In this document: positions 52,754-61,802 of the stretch, piece by piece
Position numbering within the stretch: the first letter of the stretch is position 1
How the letters are laid out: every line of letters starts with the position of its first letter
NCBI RefSeq assembly: GCF_041929205.1
Contig: NZ_JBHFNT010000139.1
Length of the DNA stretch: 64,000 nucleotides
Direction: 5' to 3' (one strand)
Source: Floridanema evergladense
GTDB lineage: Bacteria > Cyanobacteriota > Cyanobacteriia > Cyanobacteriales > Aerosakkonemataceae
Notes under the pieces: model-generated
Told to the model about the DNA's origin: nothing
The model's database searches: none
The model's input: the letters and a program-made list of their open reading frames with translations, nothing else
Program-made: the position numbers and the translations under genes

Positions 52754-53295
52754 AGATACCCGACTCGAAATAACTGTTTTTGATACTCATCTTCAACCAA
52801 AGTACAAATTGTGATAGTTGGTTGTTTTGGTTTGCCAATATATTCTCTACCACCAAGACCAAGATAATCTACAATCCAATATTCTGGCACACCTAAAATT
52901 GCATAATCTTCGACTTTCCGAGCATAATCATTTTGCCAATTTGTACTGACAACTTCAACTATTAGTTTAATAGAGTTTCCTGAAGTAATAACAGGTTCTT
53001 GTTGCCACAATGGTTCATTTACTAATTGAGTTTGAGCTAATACAATTAGATCGGGGCGAAATGCTGTTTCTGTTCCTAATAGTTTGATTAAACATCGGTG
53101 TGGGATAAAGTATGGTAGGTTTTGGCGATCGATCTCCACATTGAGCTTTCGTCCTACAAAAGCTACTACTTGTTCATGTAGTCCAGTTGCTTCCATATTA
53201 ATTAATTCGCCATCGATTAATTCATAATCTGGCGAATCACCATATTGGGTAATGAATTCATCGACAGTTAGAAGTTTTGATGCTGATTGAATCAT
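52750..53295 (-). CDS. Uma2 family putative endonuclease
   Basis: This 181-residue typical Uma2 protein has YELIDGELINMEATGLHEQV, TAFRPDLIVLAQ, IKLIVEVVSTNW and KVEDYAILGVPEYWIVDYLG. It is convergent with the MscS gene. Its role is unknown; it is the third intact Uma2 gene of the window. Confidence 0.85.
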   Translation of the reverse strand: MIQSASKLLTVDEFITQYGDSPDYELIDGELINMEATGLHEQVVAFVGRKLNVEIDRQNLPYFIPHRCLIKLLGTETAFRPDLIVLAQTQLVNEPLWQQEPVITSGNSIKLIVEVVSTNWQNDYARKVEDYAILGVPEYWIVDYLGLGGREYIGKPKQPTITICTLVEDEYQKQLFRVGYL

Positions 53296-53860
53296 CGTAC
53301 TCGATCCAAAAGAAGATAAGTTTATTTAACAACTTGCTTCCAGTGTACGCGATAAAGTTTTTTAATTACATCTGCGGGAAAAAAGCTTTCGAGTTTAGTC
53401 CGCACAACTGCCTCAGCTTGCATTTTCTTATATAATACTGAATATAGGAGTTGCTTGGGTTTCCTGGTAAAAATTCAACATGGGTCTCGCCAGCAGCCAA
53501 TTGAGTGTTTTCATATCTCCAGCACCCAAAACCCGATAAATTGTACTTAATTATCGTTATTTCAACATCTGTCGATCGGAATATTTAAAATCTTACTCTG
53601 GATTTTTATCACAACCTTAGTTTAACGATGCGACTATCAAGAAATAATTTCTTTTAAGCTTATGATTAAATCTTAATAAGTTAATTAAGTTTATTTATAA
53701 TTACAACTACAACCAGAGAACAGTTCACTCCTAAGAAGGAAGGAGATTAATTTCTCTCCTCAGATAGTTGTAGCCTTCTACTAAAAGGCGTAAGTTATCC
53801 TCAACCCCAAAATCTTCATATCCAGCCTCTTCGTTATTCGAGAGAATTACCAAAATTACT
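53296..53860. other. Intergenic region with a degenerate minus-strand coding remnant
   Basis: On the minus strand two short frames, about 53430-53514 (KTLNWLLARPMLNFYQETQA) and 53322-53423 (MQAEAVVRTKLESFFPADVI, ending HWKQVVK), look like pieces of one decayed gene split by a frameshift. The family is not recognised. The remainder, about 53520-53860, is A/T-rich and probably holds the promoter of the histidine kinase gene. Confidence 0.4.
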
Positions 53861-56581
53861 ATGCTCCTCCAAAACAAACGTTTCGCCCTGCTCGTTAACC
53901 TTTTGTCTCTCCTCATTTATGGGGTAGGACTCATTGGCTTATCACAAACGATCGATTCTAAATTCTCATGTGGTTGGATTAATCTGGCTGTTGTGAGTGG
54001 TGGGGTGGGAAGTATCGGTTTGTTTGGGCTAGTAACAATGCTTCTCGCCCTGACCCACACGAACGCCAGTTTTTTGCCATTCGCTGCGTTCAACGAGAAG
54101 ATGCAATTTCTCAACTGCCAGCTTTCGGATACTCATGAGCAACTGAAAGAGAGTGAGGCAACAGCACGAGCTAGAGCTTTAGAGTTGGAAGCGTTTATGG
54201 AAGCGGTTCCGGCTGGGGTTTGGATTGCTCATGACCCGCTATGTCACAATGTTACTCCCAATCGGGCAGCTTATGAAATCATGCGTCGATCGCCCGATTC
54301 TATAATGACCGCAACTCCTGCCACTGGTGGATATCCCTTCCAGTTCAAAATACAACAGCAAGGTCAGGATGTTGACCCTAAAGATTTACCCATGCAACAG
54401 GCAGGTCGTACCGGGCAATCTGTTTCTGGAGAATTTGAGTTCGTCTTTGACGATGGTGATGTTTGTTATCTCTATGGCAAAGCAGTTCCACTCAAGTATG
54501 AATCAGGAGAAATTCGCGGCGTGATTGGGGCTTTTTTGGACATCACTTCTCTTAAGCAAGTAGAAGCTGCACTGAAACAAAGTGAGGAACGCTTGCAACT
54601 GGCGTTGAGAGGGGCGAAGCAGGGGATTTGGGATTGGGATTTACGGACTCAACATTTAACTTGGGACGATCGCTGCAAAGAAATCTTCGGACTCCCACCC
54701 GATTTTCCCATTACTTACGAGTGGCATATTAATGCCTTACATCCAGACGATCGTCAGCGAGTGATATCTGCTGCCACCGATACTTTGCACAATGGCAACC
54801 AATTTGAGGAGGAGTACCGCACTTTTTGGCCTGATGGCTCAATCCGCTGGGTGCTGGCGCTGGGACAAAGGTTTTATGATGCAGCAGGAGAACCTTACCG
54901 TATGTCTGGAACGGTGACAGATATTAGCGATCGCAAGCAAACTGAAGGGCTGCTCAGAACCAGCGAGTTTATGTTCCGCACCCTAGTAGAAACGATGCCG
55001 CAACTCTTCTGGGTGATTCGTCCCGATCGAGATCATGAATATTGCAATCAACGCTGGTACGACTACACCGGATTGACAATAGAGCAAGCTAATGGGGAAG
55101 GGATACATCAGATTATGTATCCAGAGGATTTGCCCCAGACGATCGAAGCTTTTAGGGAAGCTTTGGCAACTGGCAATATGTTTACTATAGAGCATCGTCT
55201 GCGTCGAGCCAGCGATGGAGAATATCGCTGGCACTTATCACAAGCTTTGCCGCTGCGTAACCAGAATGGTGAGATAGTAAAATGGTTTGGTTCTTCAACT
55301 GATATTCACGATCGGAAATTAGTCATCGAAGAACGAGCGCAAGCACTGGAACGGGAACGGGCAGCCCGGATGGAATTAGAACGTGCTAACCGAATGAAAG
55401 ATGAGTTTTTAGCTGTGGTTTCTCACGAATTGCGATCGCCCCTAAATGCAATTCTCGGCTGGTCGCGTTTGCTTCGCACTCATACCTTTAACCCAGAGAA
55501 AAGAGAACAGGCATTAGCTTCGATCGAGCGAAATGCTCAAGCACAAACCCAATTGATCGAAGATTTGCTCGACATCTCACGGATCATTCGGGGAAAAATT
55601 CGGTTAAACTTACGCCCAACGAACTTAATTCCTTGCGTTCAAGCGGCAATAGATACTATCTCCCCTGCTGCTAGTGCCAAATCTATTACCCTCTCATTTC
55701 ATTCAACTCTCGATCCAGAGTTCATTTCCGGCGATCCAGAACGATTACAGCAGATTGTCTGGAATTTACTCTCTAATGCTGTAAAATTCACTCCTATTGG
55801 CGGACAAGTAAAGGTGGGATTATCGTTAGTTACTGGCGATTCATCTGTAAAAGGAGCGGGACAGATAATCAATTATGCTCAAATTGAAGTGATAGACTCC
55901 GGTAAGGGAATTTCTCCCGACTTTCTGCCCTACGTCTTTGAACGATTCCGTCAGCAAGATGCCACAACTACCCGCACTCAGGGTGGTTTGGGATTAGGAC
56001 TAGCGATCGTGCGAAATTTGGTAGAGTTACATGGAGGATACGTCTATGTTGATAGCGCTGGAGAAGGAAAGGGTACAACCTTCACCGTTCGATTCCCTCT
56101 ATTGTCCCCTACCCTACAGCAACATCAAGTTAGTTACCAGGGATTATATCGTCACACGATCGCCGATAGCTCGATCGACTTATCCAATATTCATGTGTTG
56201 GCAGTCGATGACGAAAGAGATACCCGCGAATTTTTACAAACAGCTTTAGAGCAATATGGTGCAAGAGTTACAACTGCTGCCTCTGCCGCAGAAGCTTGGC
56301 AATTGTTGCAAACCGAAAAACCCGATGTATTACTCAGCGATGTGGGAATGCCTGATGAAGATGGGTTCGCCCTCATGCGTCGGATTCGATCGCTACCACC
56401 CAACCAAGGTGGAAAAATTCCTGCTGCCGCATTAACTGCTTATGCTAGAGAGGGCGATCGTCTCCAGGCACTAGCGGCTGGATTTCAAATTCATGTACCT
56501 AAACCGATCGAACCTATTCAACTGCTAACCGTTATCCTGAGACTAATGGAGAGTCAAAAAAAGTTAATTGAGCAATCTTAA
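53861..56581 (+). CDS. Hybrid sensor histidine kinase with PAS domains and receiver
   Basis: This 906-residue protein has two N-terminal membrane helices (about 10-28 and 44-63) and a coiled linker. Three PAS/PAC units follow (about 105-235, 240-360, 365-490; RGAKQGIWDWDLRTQHLTWD, GTVTDISDRKQ). HisKA has phospho-acceptor His522 in SHELRSPLNAILGW. The HATPase domain has NLLSNAVKFTP and GGLGLGLAIVRNLVELHGG. The C-terminal receiver has Asp827 in LLSDVGMPDEDGF. The sensed signal is unknown. A separate output regulator is not adjacent; the next gene, ComFB, may or may not be linked. Confidence 0.88.
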   Translation: MLLQNKRFALLVNLLSLLIYGVGLIGLSQTIDSKFSCGWINLAVVSGGVGSIGLFGLVTMLLALTHTNASFLPFAAFNEKMQFLNCQLSDTHEQLKESEATARARALELEAFMEAVPAGVWIAHDPLCHNVTPNRAAYEIMRRSPDSIMTATPATGGYPFQFKIQQQGQDVDPKDLPMQQAGRTGQSVSGEFEFVFDDGDVCYLYGKAVPLKYESGEIRGVIGAFLDITSLKQVEAALKQSEERLQLALRGAKQGIWDWDLRTQHLTWDDRCKEIFGLPPDFPITYEWHINALHPDDRQRVISAATDTLHNGNQFEEEYRTFWPDGSIRWVLALGQRFYDAAGEPYRMSGTVTDISDRKQTEGLLRTSEFMFRTLVETMPQLFWVIRPDRDHEYCNQRWYDYTGLTIEQANGEGIHQIMYPEDLPQTIEAFREALATGNMFTIEHRLRRASDGEYRWHLSQALPLRNQNGEIVKWFGSSTDIHDRKLVIEERAQALERERAARMELERANRMKDEFLAVVSHELRSPLNAILGWSRLLRTHTFNPEKREQALASIERNAQAQTQLIEDLLDISRIIRGKIRLNLRPTNLIPCVQAAIDTISPAASAKSITLSFHSTLDPEFISGDPERLQQIVWNLLSNAVKFTPIGGQVKVGLSLVTGDSSVKGAGQIINYAQIEVIDSGKGISPDFLPYVFERFRQQDATTTRTQGGLGLGLAIVRNLVELHGGYVYVDSAGEGKGTTFTVRFPLLSPTLQQHQVSYQGLYRHTIADSSIDLSNIHVLAVDDERDTREFLQTALEQYGARVTTAASAAEAWQLLQTEKPDVLLSDVGMPDEDGFALMRRIRSLPPNQGGKIPAAALTAYAREGDRLQALAAGFQIHVPKPIEPIQLLTVILRLMESQKKLIEQS

Positions 56582-56773
56582 ACAGAAACGTGCCAATAAA
56601 CTCTACTTTTTTCTGCTTGCCAGTTCCCCGCTACTTAGGATTTTCTGCTAAATTCAATTATGAGTGATTGATGTTATAAGGGTGCGATTATCTACTGTAA
56701 ACTTTGCGATATGTAAATGGCCTAACAAAAATACATCAATCATTCAAAATATCATGTTTACATTTTTTTAGCT

Positions 56774-57085
56774 ATGAATTCCATACATGAACCAGTTTCA
56801 CTCTATCGGAATGCAATGGAAACACTAGTAATTGAAGAAATAGAACGGCAGCTACAAAGTCTCCCGGAAAATCTAGCCGGAACTATTAATCCGACTGAAG
56901 CGACAGCTTATGCGCTCAATCGTCTACCACCCTTATATGCTACTACTTCCGAGGGATACTTTTGGCAACAAAAAAGAGCTAAAGAAACGTTAAAAGACTT
57001 AATTTCTAAAGCGGCTAGTTGGGGAATAAAGGCGGCTCAAAGGGAAAGGAAGTCGCGGTCTAATGGAGGTGCGATCGCCAATTAA
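56774..57085 (+). CDS. ComFB domain protein (candidate cyclic-dinucleotide receptor)
   Basis: The 103-residue protein matches the late-competence ComFB family: NAMETLVIEEIERQLQSLPE, NPTEATAYALNRLPPLYATT, and a basic C-terminal helix. ComFB-type proteins of cyanobacteria have been reported as c-di-GMP/c-di-AMP-binding receptors. A 62-base piece of this gene is repeated at 58340-58401. Confidence 0.8.
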   Translation: MNSIHEPVSLYRNAMETLVIEEIERQLQSLPENLAGTINPTEATAYALNRLPPLYATTSEGYFWQQKRAKETLKDLISKAASWGIKAAQRERKSRSNGGAIAN

Positions 57086-57122
57086 GATTACCATAGTTAG
57101 TGGCAACAAATAATTGGAACTT

Positions 57123-57377
57123 GAAAAAATTGCCCGTTATCTATCCCAAATCTAAAATTTCTGATCTTTACTTTAGTGCTTGATACATACCTTTAACTTC
57201 ATCAGTAAGGCGATTTAGTTGTGCAACTACAAAAGTCAAGTCTTGTACTTTTTGGGAGTCACTGTTCTGAAGGCTCTCTACATAGTCCTCTGCCAAATCC
57301 AAGCTTCGATCGAAATCGGGCAGTGGTGCCAGAGCAGTTCCCTTTTGATAAAAGTGAGTTAAATTTTGCGTTATTAT
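57123..57377 (-). pseudogene. 3' fragment of the FUSC transporter gene, duplicated
   Basis: These 255 bases match 58402-58658, the end of the FUSC gene plus 45 bases beyond its stop, with few differences. Only the last ~69 codons (stop at 57168) are present, ending abruptly near 57377 in unrelated sequence. It lies directly after ComFB. Confidence 0.85.
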
Positions 57378-57408
57378 GCCGCATCTTTGCGAGCAACCTC
57401 TCGCACAC

Positions 57409-57773
57409 TCAAGTTTCGCCCTGTGAAGGCTGATTTATCTGTTGTTGAAGTTGCTGAACTTCTTTGATCGATAAGCCAGTTCCACGAGCAACGGTTTCAA
57501 TCGATAAGCCTTCCCGTAGAAAGTTGAGCGCGATCGCTCGCTTCTCGTCTCTTTGAATCGAACGGTAAATTACAGATTCTTGCATAATGTCCCTCTGCAC
57601 TAAACGATAAATCACGTCCTCCTCTAATCGTAACCCAGCTAAAATCGCGGAGGCTGCCATTAAATTCGCCCGTATTGCCGGATCTCGGTCAGATTAACAG
57701 GCACTCCGAGTAACCAACTGGCAAAGTCGGCAGAGAAGTTTTCAGCAAGGAAACGACAAGTGTCATCATACAT
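57409..57773 (-). pseudogene. Rpn-family (recombination-promoting nuclease/putative transposase) gene remnant
   Basis: The N-terminal piece (57660-57773: MYDDTCRFLAENFSADFASW and LLGVPVNLTEIRQYGRI) and C-terminal piece (57409-57660: MAASAILAGLRLEEDVIYRL, RDIMQESVIYRSIQ) are ends of one cyanobacterial Rpn protein. The PD-(D/E)XK middle of about 150 residues is deleted. The pieces adjoin with a stop between them. Confidence 0.75.
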
Positions 57774-57833
57774 TACAAAATTGTACGACAGCCCTTGCCG
57801 CTTAACTTTAACTGAATTTCAAAGTTGCTTAAA

Positions 57834-58286
57834 TTAACGAGCAGGTTGAAGAGTCAGTCGTCTAGTATTCCCTTCAAACCGATGGGTAGTTGTTCTTTCG
57901 CATAGAACAATTGGGAAACTCCCCGGTGTACGCATAATGACAATAGCCATATCTAAATTCCAGTTATCGGCTGTTTGAGGAAAACTCTCTTGCGAAACAT
58001 GCTCAATCTCGCAAAATTCAACTTGACTGGCTGAAGTTAACGCAGGAAGGTCGATTCTGTAACGATTTAATGAATTGTTGGGTAGATTTCGCCTTGACGT
58101 GATGTTATCAAATCTTCTTAGAGAACTGCCTCGAAGCTTGATATAAAAATTGGCATAACTTCCTTCCCTCAGATCATCTCCGCCAGTATACAAAACGATA
58201 TCCAAGGGTGCACTCAAAGCTACAGAAGGGAAAGCACAAATACTACTCAGGGTCAGTAGTCCAAGGACAAATTTCCTCAAGTTCAT
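57834..58286 (-). CDS. Secreted protein of unknown function
   Basis: This 150-residue protein has a signal peptide (MNLRKFVLGLLTLSSICAFP, with cleavage near ALSA). A beta-rich domain contains IVLYTGGDDLREGSYANFYI and a pair of cysteines (EFCEIEH, VLCERTT). The opening resembles PLAT/LH2-like folds, but this is only suggestive. Confidence 0.7.
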   Translation of the reverse strand: MNLRKFVLGLLTLSSICAFPSVALSAPLDIVLYTGGDDLREGSYANFYIKLRGSSLRRFDNITSRRNLPNNSLNRYRIDLPALTSASQVEFCEIEHVSQESFPQTADNWNLDMAIVIMRTPGSFPIVLCERTTTHRFEGNTRRLTLQPAR

Positions 58287-58339
58287 GATTTATTTTCCAG
58301 GTCATAACAGGTAATCATTCACTCTCAGTCTGCTTCCAT

Positions 58340-58401
58340 CCGGGTAATTGAAGAAATAGAACGGCAGCTACAAAGTCTCCCTGAAAATCTAGCCGGAACT
58401 A
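58340..58401 (+). pseudogene. Fragment of the ComFB gene, duplicated
   Basis: These 62 bases (coding VIEEIERQLQSLPENLAGTI) match 56829-56890 with one difference and then join the sequence shared with 57123. This shows a second, internally deleted copy of the ComFB-FUSC end block. Confidence 0.85.
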
Positions 58402-58448
58402 TTGAAAAAATTGCCCGTTATCTATCCCAAATCTAAAATTTCTGATCT

Positions 58449-60656
58449 TTACTTTAGTGCCTGATACATACCTTTAACTTCATCAGCAAGGCGATTTAGT
58501 TGTGCGACTACAAAAGTCAAGTCTTGTACTTTTTGGGAGTCACTGTTCTGAAGGCTCTCTACATAGTCCTCTGCCAAATCCAAACTTTGATTAAAATCGG
58601 GCAGTGGTGCCAGAGCAGTTCCCATTTGATAAAAGTGAGTTAAATTTTGCAATGTGTCTGTCACTTGTTGCACAAATCGATCGAATCCGGGAAAGGAATT
58701 GGTTGGCTGAAACCGATAAAGATGATAGCTGAGGCTAGTTACTGTACTGATTAAACTATTGACATTGATGAGTAATGCGATCGATCCCTCCAAATCTCCC
58801 TGAAATCGCTTCGGTTCCTGACTCATACGTTCAGTAGCAGCCATAGCATTGGCGCTGGCTAATTCAGCTTTGTGGCGCATGACATTACGGGTTTTGAGGC
58901 TTTGCTCTTTTCCTTGATAGGCAGATGCGATCGCTTGAAAATAAGTTAAACTCGCTTGCAGCAACATCGCCATTCGTTTGGGAAGGTAGCGTCGTTGCCA
59001 GATAGGCCAAATATAGTAACTAATCACTACCAAAATTCCCCCTACCAGAGTATGAAAAATGCGAACTTCTGCAAGATACCAATTTCCAGGTTTGCTGAGA
59101 TTCAGTACCACAATAACCATCAAAGTGAGCAGCAGAATAAACAAAGCATAATTCACCAAACGGATCGCACCTGCTAAGAGCGCTACTATGATGACAATTC
59201 CCAGAAGTACTCTTAAGTCATGAACGTTCAAAACTAAACCAGCTGCTAGAATTGCTCCCACAACAGTGCCACTAATTCGCTGTGCAACTCTCTGCATCGT
59301 TGCACCATAATCGGGTTTGAGAACAAACAGCACCGTTAGCGCAATCCAATATCCTCTGTGCCAATAAAAGCTGGCTGAAACTAACATCGCAAAACTAGCG
59401 ACTGTAGCTATCCGCAAAGCATGGGAGAAAGTTACTGATTCAAATGTCCAGTTATTACTTAAAGTTTCCCAAATTGAGAAATTAGGGGAACTAAAGGGAA
59501 CCGAGTTGATCGAAACAGAAACTTGCTGTTCACTTTTAAAATCAAGGAGTAGATTAATTGTGGAATTAATCTGTTTGGCTAGGTTTCTTAAGGCGGTAAA
59601 CAATGTCGGCAAAAAATGGGCGGTTTTCTCTGACATTTCCCCTAGCTTCGCATCTTGAGAATTTGTCCACTTGCGGCACTTTTTCTCTAATTCTTGCATC
59701 TGTTGTTGCACATCATCCAAAATTATCAGAGTTTCTCTAGTAATCTGCCGACGTTCATCTAAGTCTCTTGACTCCAGCACGTCATCGAGAATTTTCATTG
59801 CTTGTGTCAAGGACTGAAGTGCCTGGGTTAGTTCATGGCGAATTTTTATCAATTCAGGATGTTTCCCTCGTCCGACAATTACTTCAGTAAGGGTAATAAT
59901 TTCTCTATACATCTCGGTTGCTTTTTGAATTAGTAACAGCAACCTTTTACCTTTTTGTTGAAAACCTTTTTGCGATCGCCAAACATTATGCCAAAGTTGG
60001 CGAGTTTCTCCGATCGCTATTCCCGCTTTATACTGTGCTTTAGAAGTAATTGTATCCCATAACTTATCCTCGTCGTTCATCTCCTCTTCCAACACAGTTT
60101 CTAGAAACTTCGTCAGGATACGGTAACTATTAGCCAAAGATTTCTGAACTGGTCTATAAGGATAGAATACCCATCCACTTAAAGAAAATATTGTTCCCCA
60201 AGCACCAGCCAATAAAATTAAACAAAATTGTTGTATTGCTAACTCTAAGTTACTAGAAAGGTGAGTCGAAATTAACCAAAAAATCGCAATTACCTGTCCG
60301 CTAGCAGTCGCCCCATTACCACACACACCAGCAAAGGTAGTAATAAAAATTACGATAAATGTTAATAGAACAACTAGCCAGGGAATTTGATTGCTGAGAA
60401 TTCCAATCCAGACAACGCTGGCAGAACCTATTGTAGCGATCGCCATTGCCAAAAATTTATCCCCGTAGCTTCCGGGAATTCCACCGGGAATTAGGGTAAT
60501 GAAAAAACCTGCCAAAGCTGGCAAGATACTCAATTCTATATGTTCAGTATATTGACCAATTAGCAAGGGTAAGGCAAAGGCGATCGCAGCGCGAATGCCG
60601 TGAACAATAGTCAAATCATTGAAGTTAGCGCGAAATAAAGATGAAGTGCTACTCAT
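58449..60656 (-). CDS. FUSC family membrane transporter (aromatic acid/antibiotic exporter-like)
   Basis: The 735-residue protein has two membrane blocks, about 15-165 and 405-545, each with several helices (ALRIATVASFAMLVSASFYW, ISGTVVGAILAAGLVLNVHD). They are separated by a long soluble helical region and followed by a C-terminal helical domain. This is the layout of YccS/AaeB-type FUSC proteins thought to export aromatic acids or other small molecules. It starts just downstream of a DUF1345 remnant. Confidence 0.82.
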   Translation of the reverse strand: MSSTSSLFRANFNDLTIVHGIRAAIAFALPLLIGQYTEHIELSILPALAGFFITLIPGGIPGSYGDKFLAMAIATIGSASVVWIGILSNQIPWLVVLLTFIVIFITTFAGVCGNGATASGQVIAIFWLISTHLSSNLELAIQQFCLILLAGAWGTIFSLSGWVFYPYRPVQKSLANSYRILTKFLETVLEEEMNDEDKLWDTITSKAQYKAGIAIGETRQLWHNVWRSQKGFQQKGKRLLLLIQKATEMYREIITLTEVIVGRGKHPELIKIRHELTQALQSLTQAMKILDDVLESRDLDERRQITRETLIILDDVQQQMQELEKKCRKWTNSQDAKLGEMSEKTAHFLPTLFTALRNLAKQINSTINLLLDFKSEQQVSVSINSVPFSSPNFSIWETLSNNWTFESVTFSHALRIATVASFAMLVSASFYWHRGYWIALTVLFVLKPDYGATMQRVAQRISGTVVGAILAAGLVLNVHDLRVLLGIVIIVALLAGAIRLVNYALFILLLTLMVIVVLNLSKPGNWYLAEVRIFHTLVGGILVVISYYIWPIWQRRYLPKRMAMLLQASLTYFQAIASAYQGKEQSLKTRNVMRHKAELASANAMAATERMSQEPKRFQGDLEGSIALLINVNSLISTVTSLSYHLYRFQPTNSFPGFDRFVQQVTDTLQNLTHFYQMGTALAPLPDFNQSLDLAEDYVESLQNSDSQKVQDLTFVVAQLNRLADEVKGMYQALK

Positions 60657-60676
60657 TTTTGTATTGGGCTAATTTT

Positions 60677-60895
60677 TTAGGAAGTGACGATCGCATTGAT
60701 CGCACTACCGACGATTATTGAGTAAAAGAAAAAAGAAATTATGCTATGTAATAACACTAAACAACGAGCGCGATCGGAAGCAGCATTAACATCACTCATC
60801 GCATAAGTTAAACCGATCGTAATCACCACATCTAAAAAATCGAAATATATAGGTCGATCGACATTATAATTTATAAAATCATAGGAAACCCTAAC
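60677..60895 (-). pseudogene. C-terminal remnant of a DUF1345 membrane protein
   Basis: An open frame without a start reads IYFDFLDVVITIGLTYAMSD, VNAASDRARCLVLLHSIIS and FFFYSIIVGSAINAIVTS. This resembles the conserved end of DUF1345 proteins (YFSFxIGMTxxxSDV...RxxxLxHxxxSFFFNT). An in-frame stop at 60896-60898 and a MITE just beyond cut off the rest. Confidence 0.65.
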
Positions 60896-60916
60896 TTAGG
60901 GGAGTAGGGAAGCAGT

Positions 60917-61027
60917 TAAGCTGTCACGCATTTAAATCACTTATTAAGATTGCAGGGGAGCAGGGGAGAGAATTAGACCAATTTTCTTCTGTTTCCAAAC
61001 AATCCAATTTAAATGCGGAACAGCTTA
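60917..61027. mobile_element. MITE family 2, copy 3
   Basis: This 111-bp copy is in the same orientation as 25806-25932 but with a shorter G-rich centre (one AGCAGGGG unit less). Its ends are TTAAGCTGTCACGCATTT and AAATGCGGAACAGCTTA. Confidence 0.8.
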
Positions 61028-61109
61028 CTCCCCGCTCTCCACCATTCGTTATAGGAAAAGTTCAATCAAGATTTACTGACTTTTTTGCTTAGTCTCGATC
61101 GCTCTAATA

Positions 61110-61508
61110 TTAGTGACAAATTCCCGTATAAGTTTTGCCACCATGTCGAATTTGAATCCCGCTATAGTCACGTGACAAGCTAAAACTAATCGGACTTCCT
61201 GCTTGAGATTTTCCGCTATAATTATTGTTACCTTGATAACTTGTGGAAGCTAATCCGGCAGGTTGCATTTGTCCATTTATGGATTCATTGATAGTAACAG
61301 AAATTGGTTGTTTTTTCTGCATAGTATTGTCATCTATGACAGAGGTATAAAAGTAGATTCTACTACCTTTATCTGTCTTGCCTTTGGCAATACAAATAAT
61401 GCCATCACTCAAGCTAGGGGACGCTGTTGCTGTCTCGATCGCAATGCTAGGAAATAGTAAAGTTGTTCCTATCATTATACAACTCAATCTATTAAGAAAA
61501 TTCAACAT
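61110..61508 (-). CDS. Secreted protein of unknown function
   Basis: The 132-residue protein has a signal peptide (CIMIGTTLLFPSIAIETATA) and a small beta-rich domain with two cysteines (GIICIAKG near residue 38; TGICH at the end), which may form a disulfide. No family is recognised. It stands alone. Confidence 0.65.
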   Translation of the reverse strand: MLNFLNRLSCIMIGTTLLFPSIAIETATASPSLSDGIICIAKGKTDKGSRIYFYTSVIDDNTMQKKQPISVTINESINGQMQPAGLASTSYQGNNNYSGKSQAGSPISFSLSRDYSGIQIRHGGKTYTGICH

Positions 61509-61744
61509 AATTCGGCTAGTCCTAGAGATAGATAGAGAAAATTTTCAGAGTTATTATATCACAATCAAAATCAAATTTTATTTCTCAAATCTTGAGATAA
61601 CAAATTAAACTTTTTTGCCATATTAACCGTTGAAAATTTACAGTTTTTCCTATTAGATAAGCTTACACCAAAAAAGTGAAAAACTGGTTCAAAAATATGA
61701 AAGCCGAGTATTTTAAAAGCAAAATTGTGCTGGTAAAATAACTT

Positions 61745-61772
61745 GTAGAGACGTTGCAAGCAACGTCTCTAC
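61745..61772. terminator. Perfect hairpin, dispersed cyanobacterial palindrome
   Basis: GTAGAGACGTTGC and GCAACGTCTCTAC form a 13-bp perfect stem with a two-base loop, about 30 bases beyond the stop of the P-type ATPase gene on the minus strand. This repeat type is common in cyanobacteria and could stop transcription. Confidence 0.6.
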
Positions 61773-61802
61773 TACAATTAGTCTATTAAGCGTAATCAAA
61801 GC

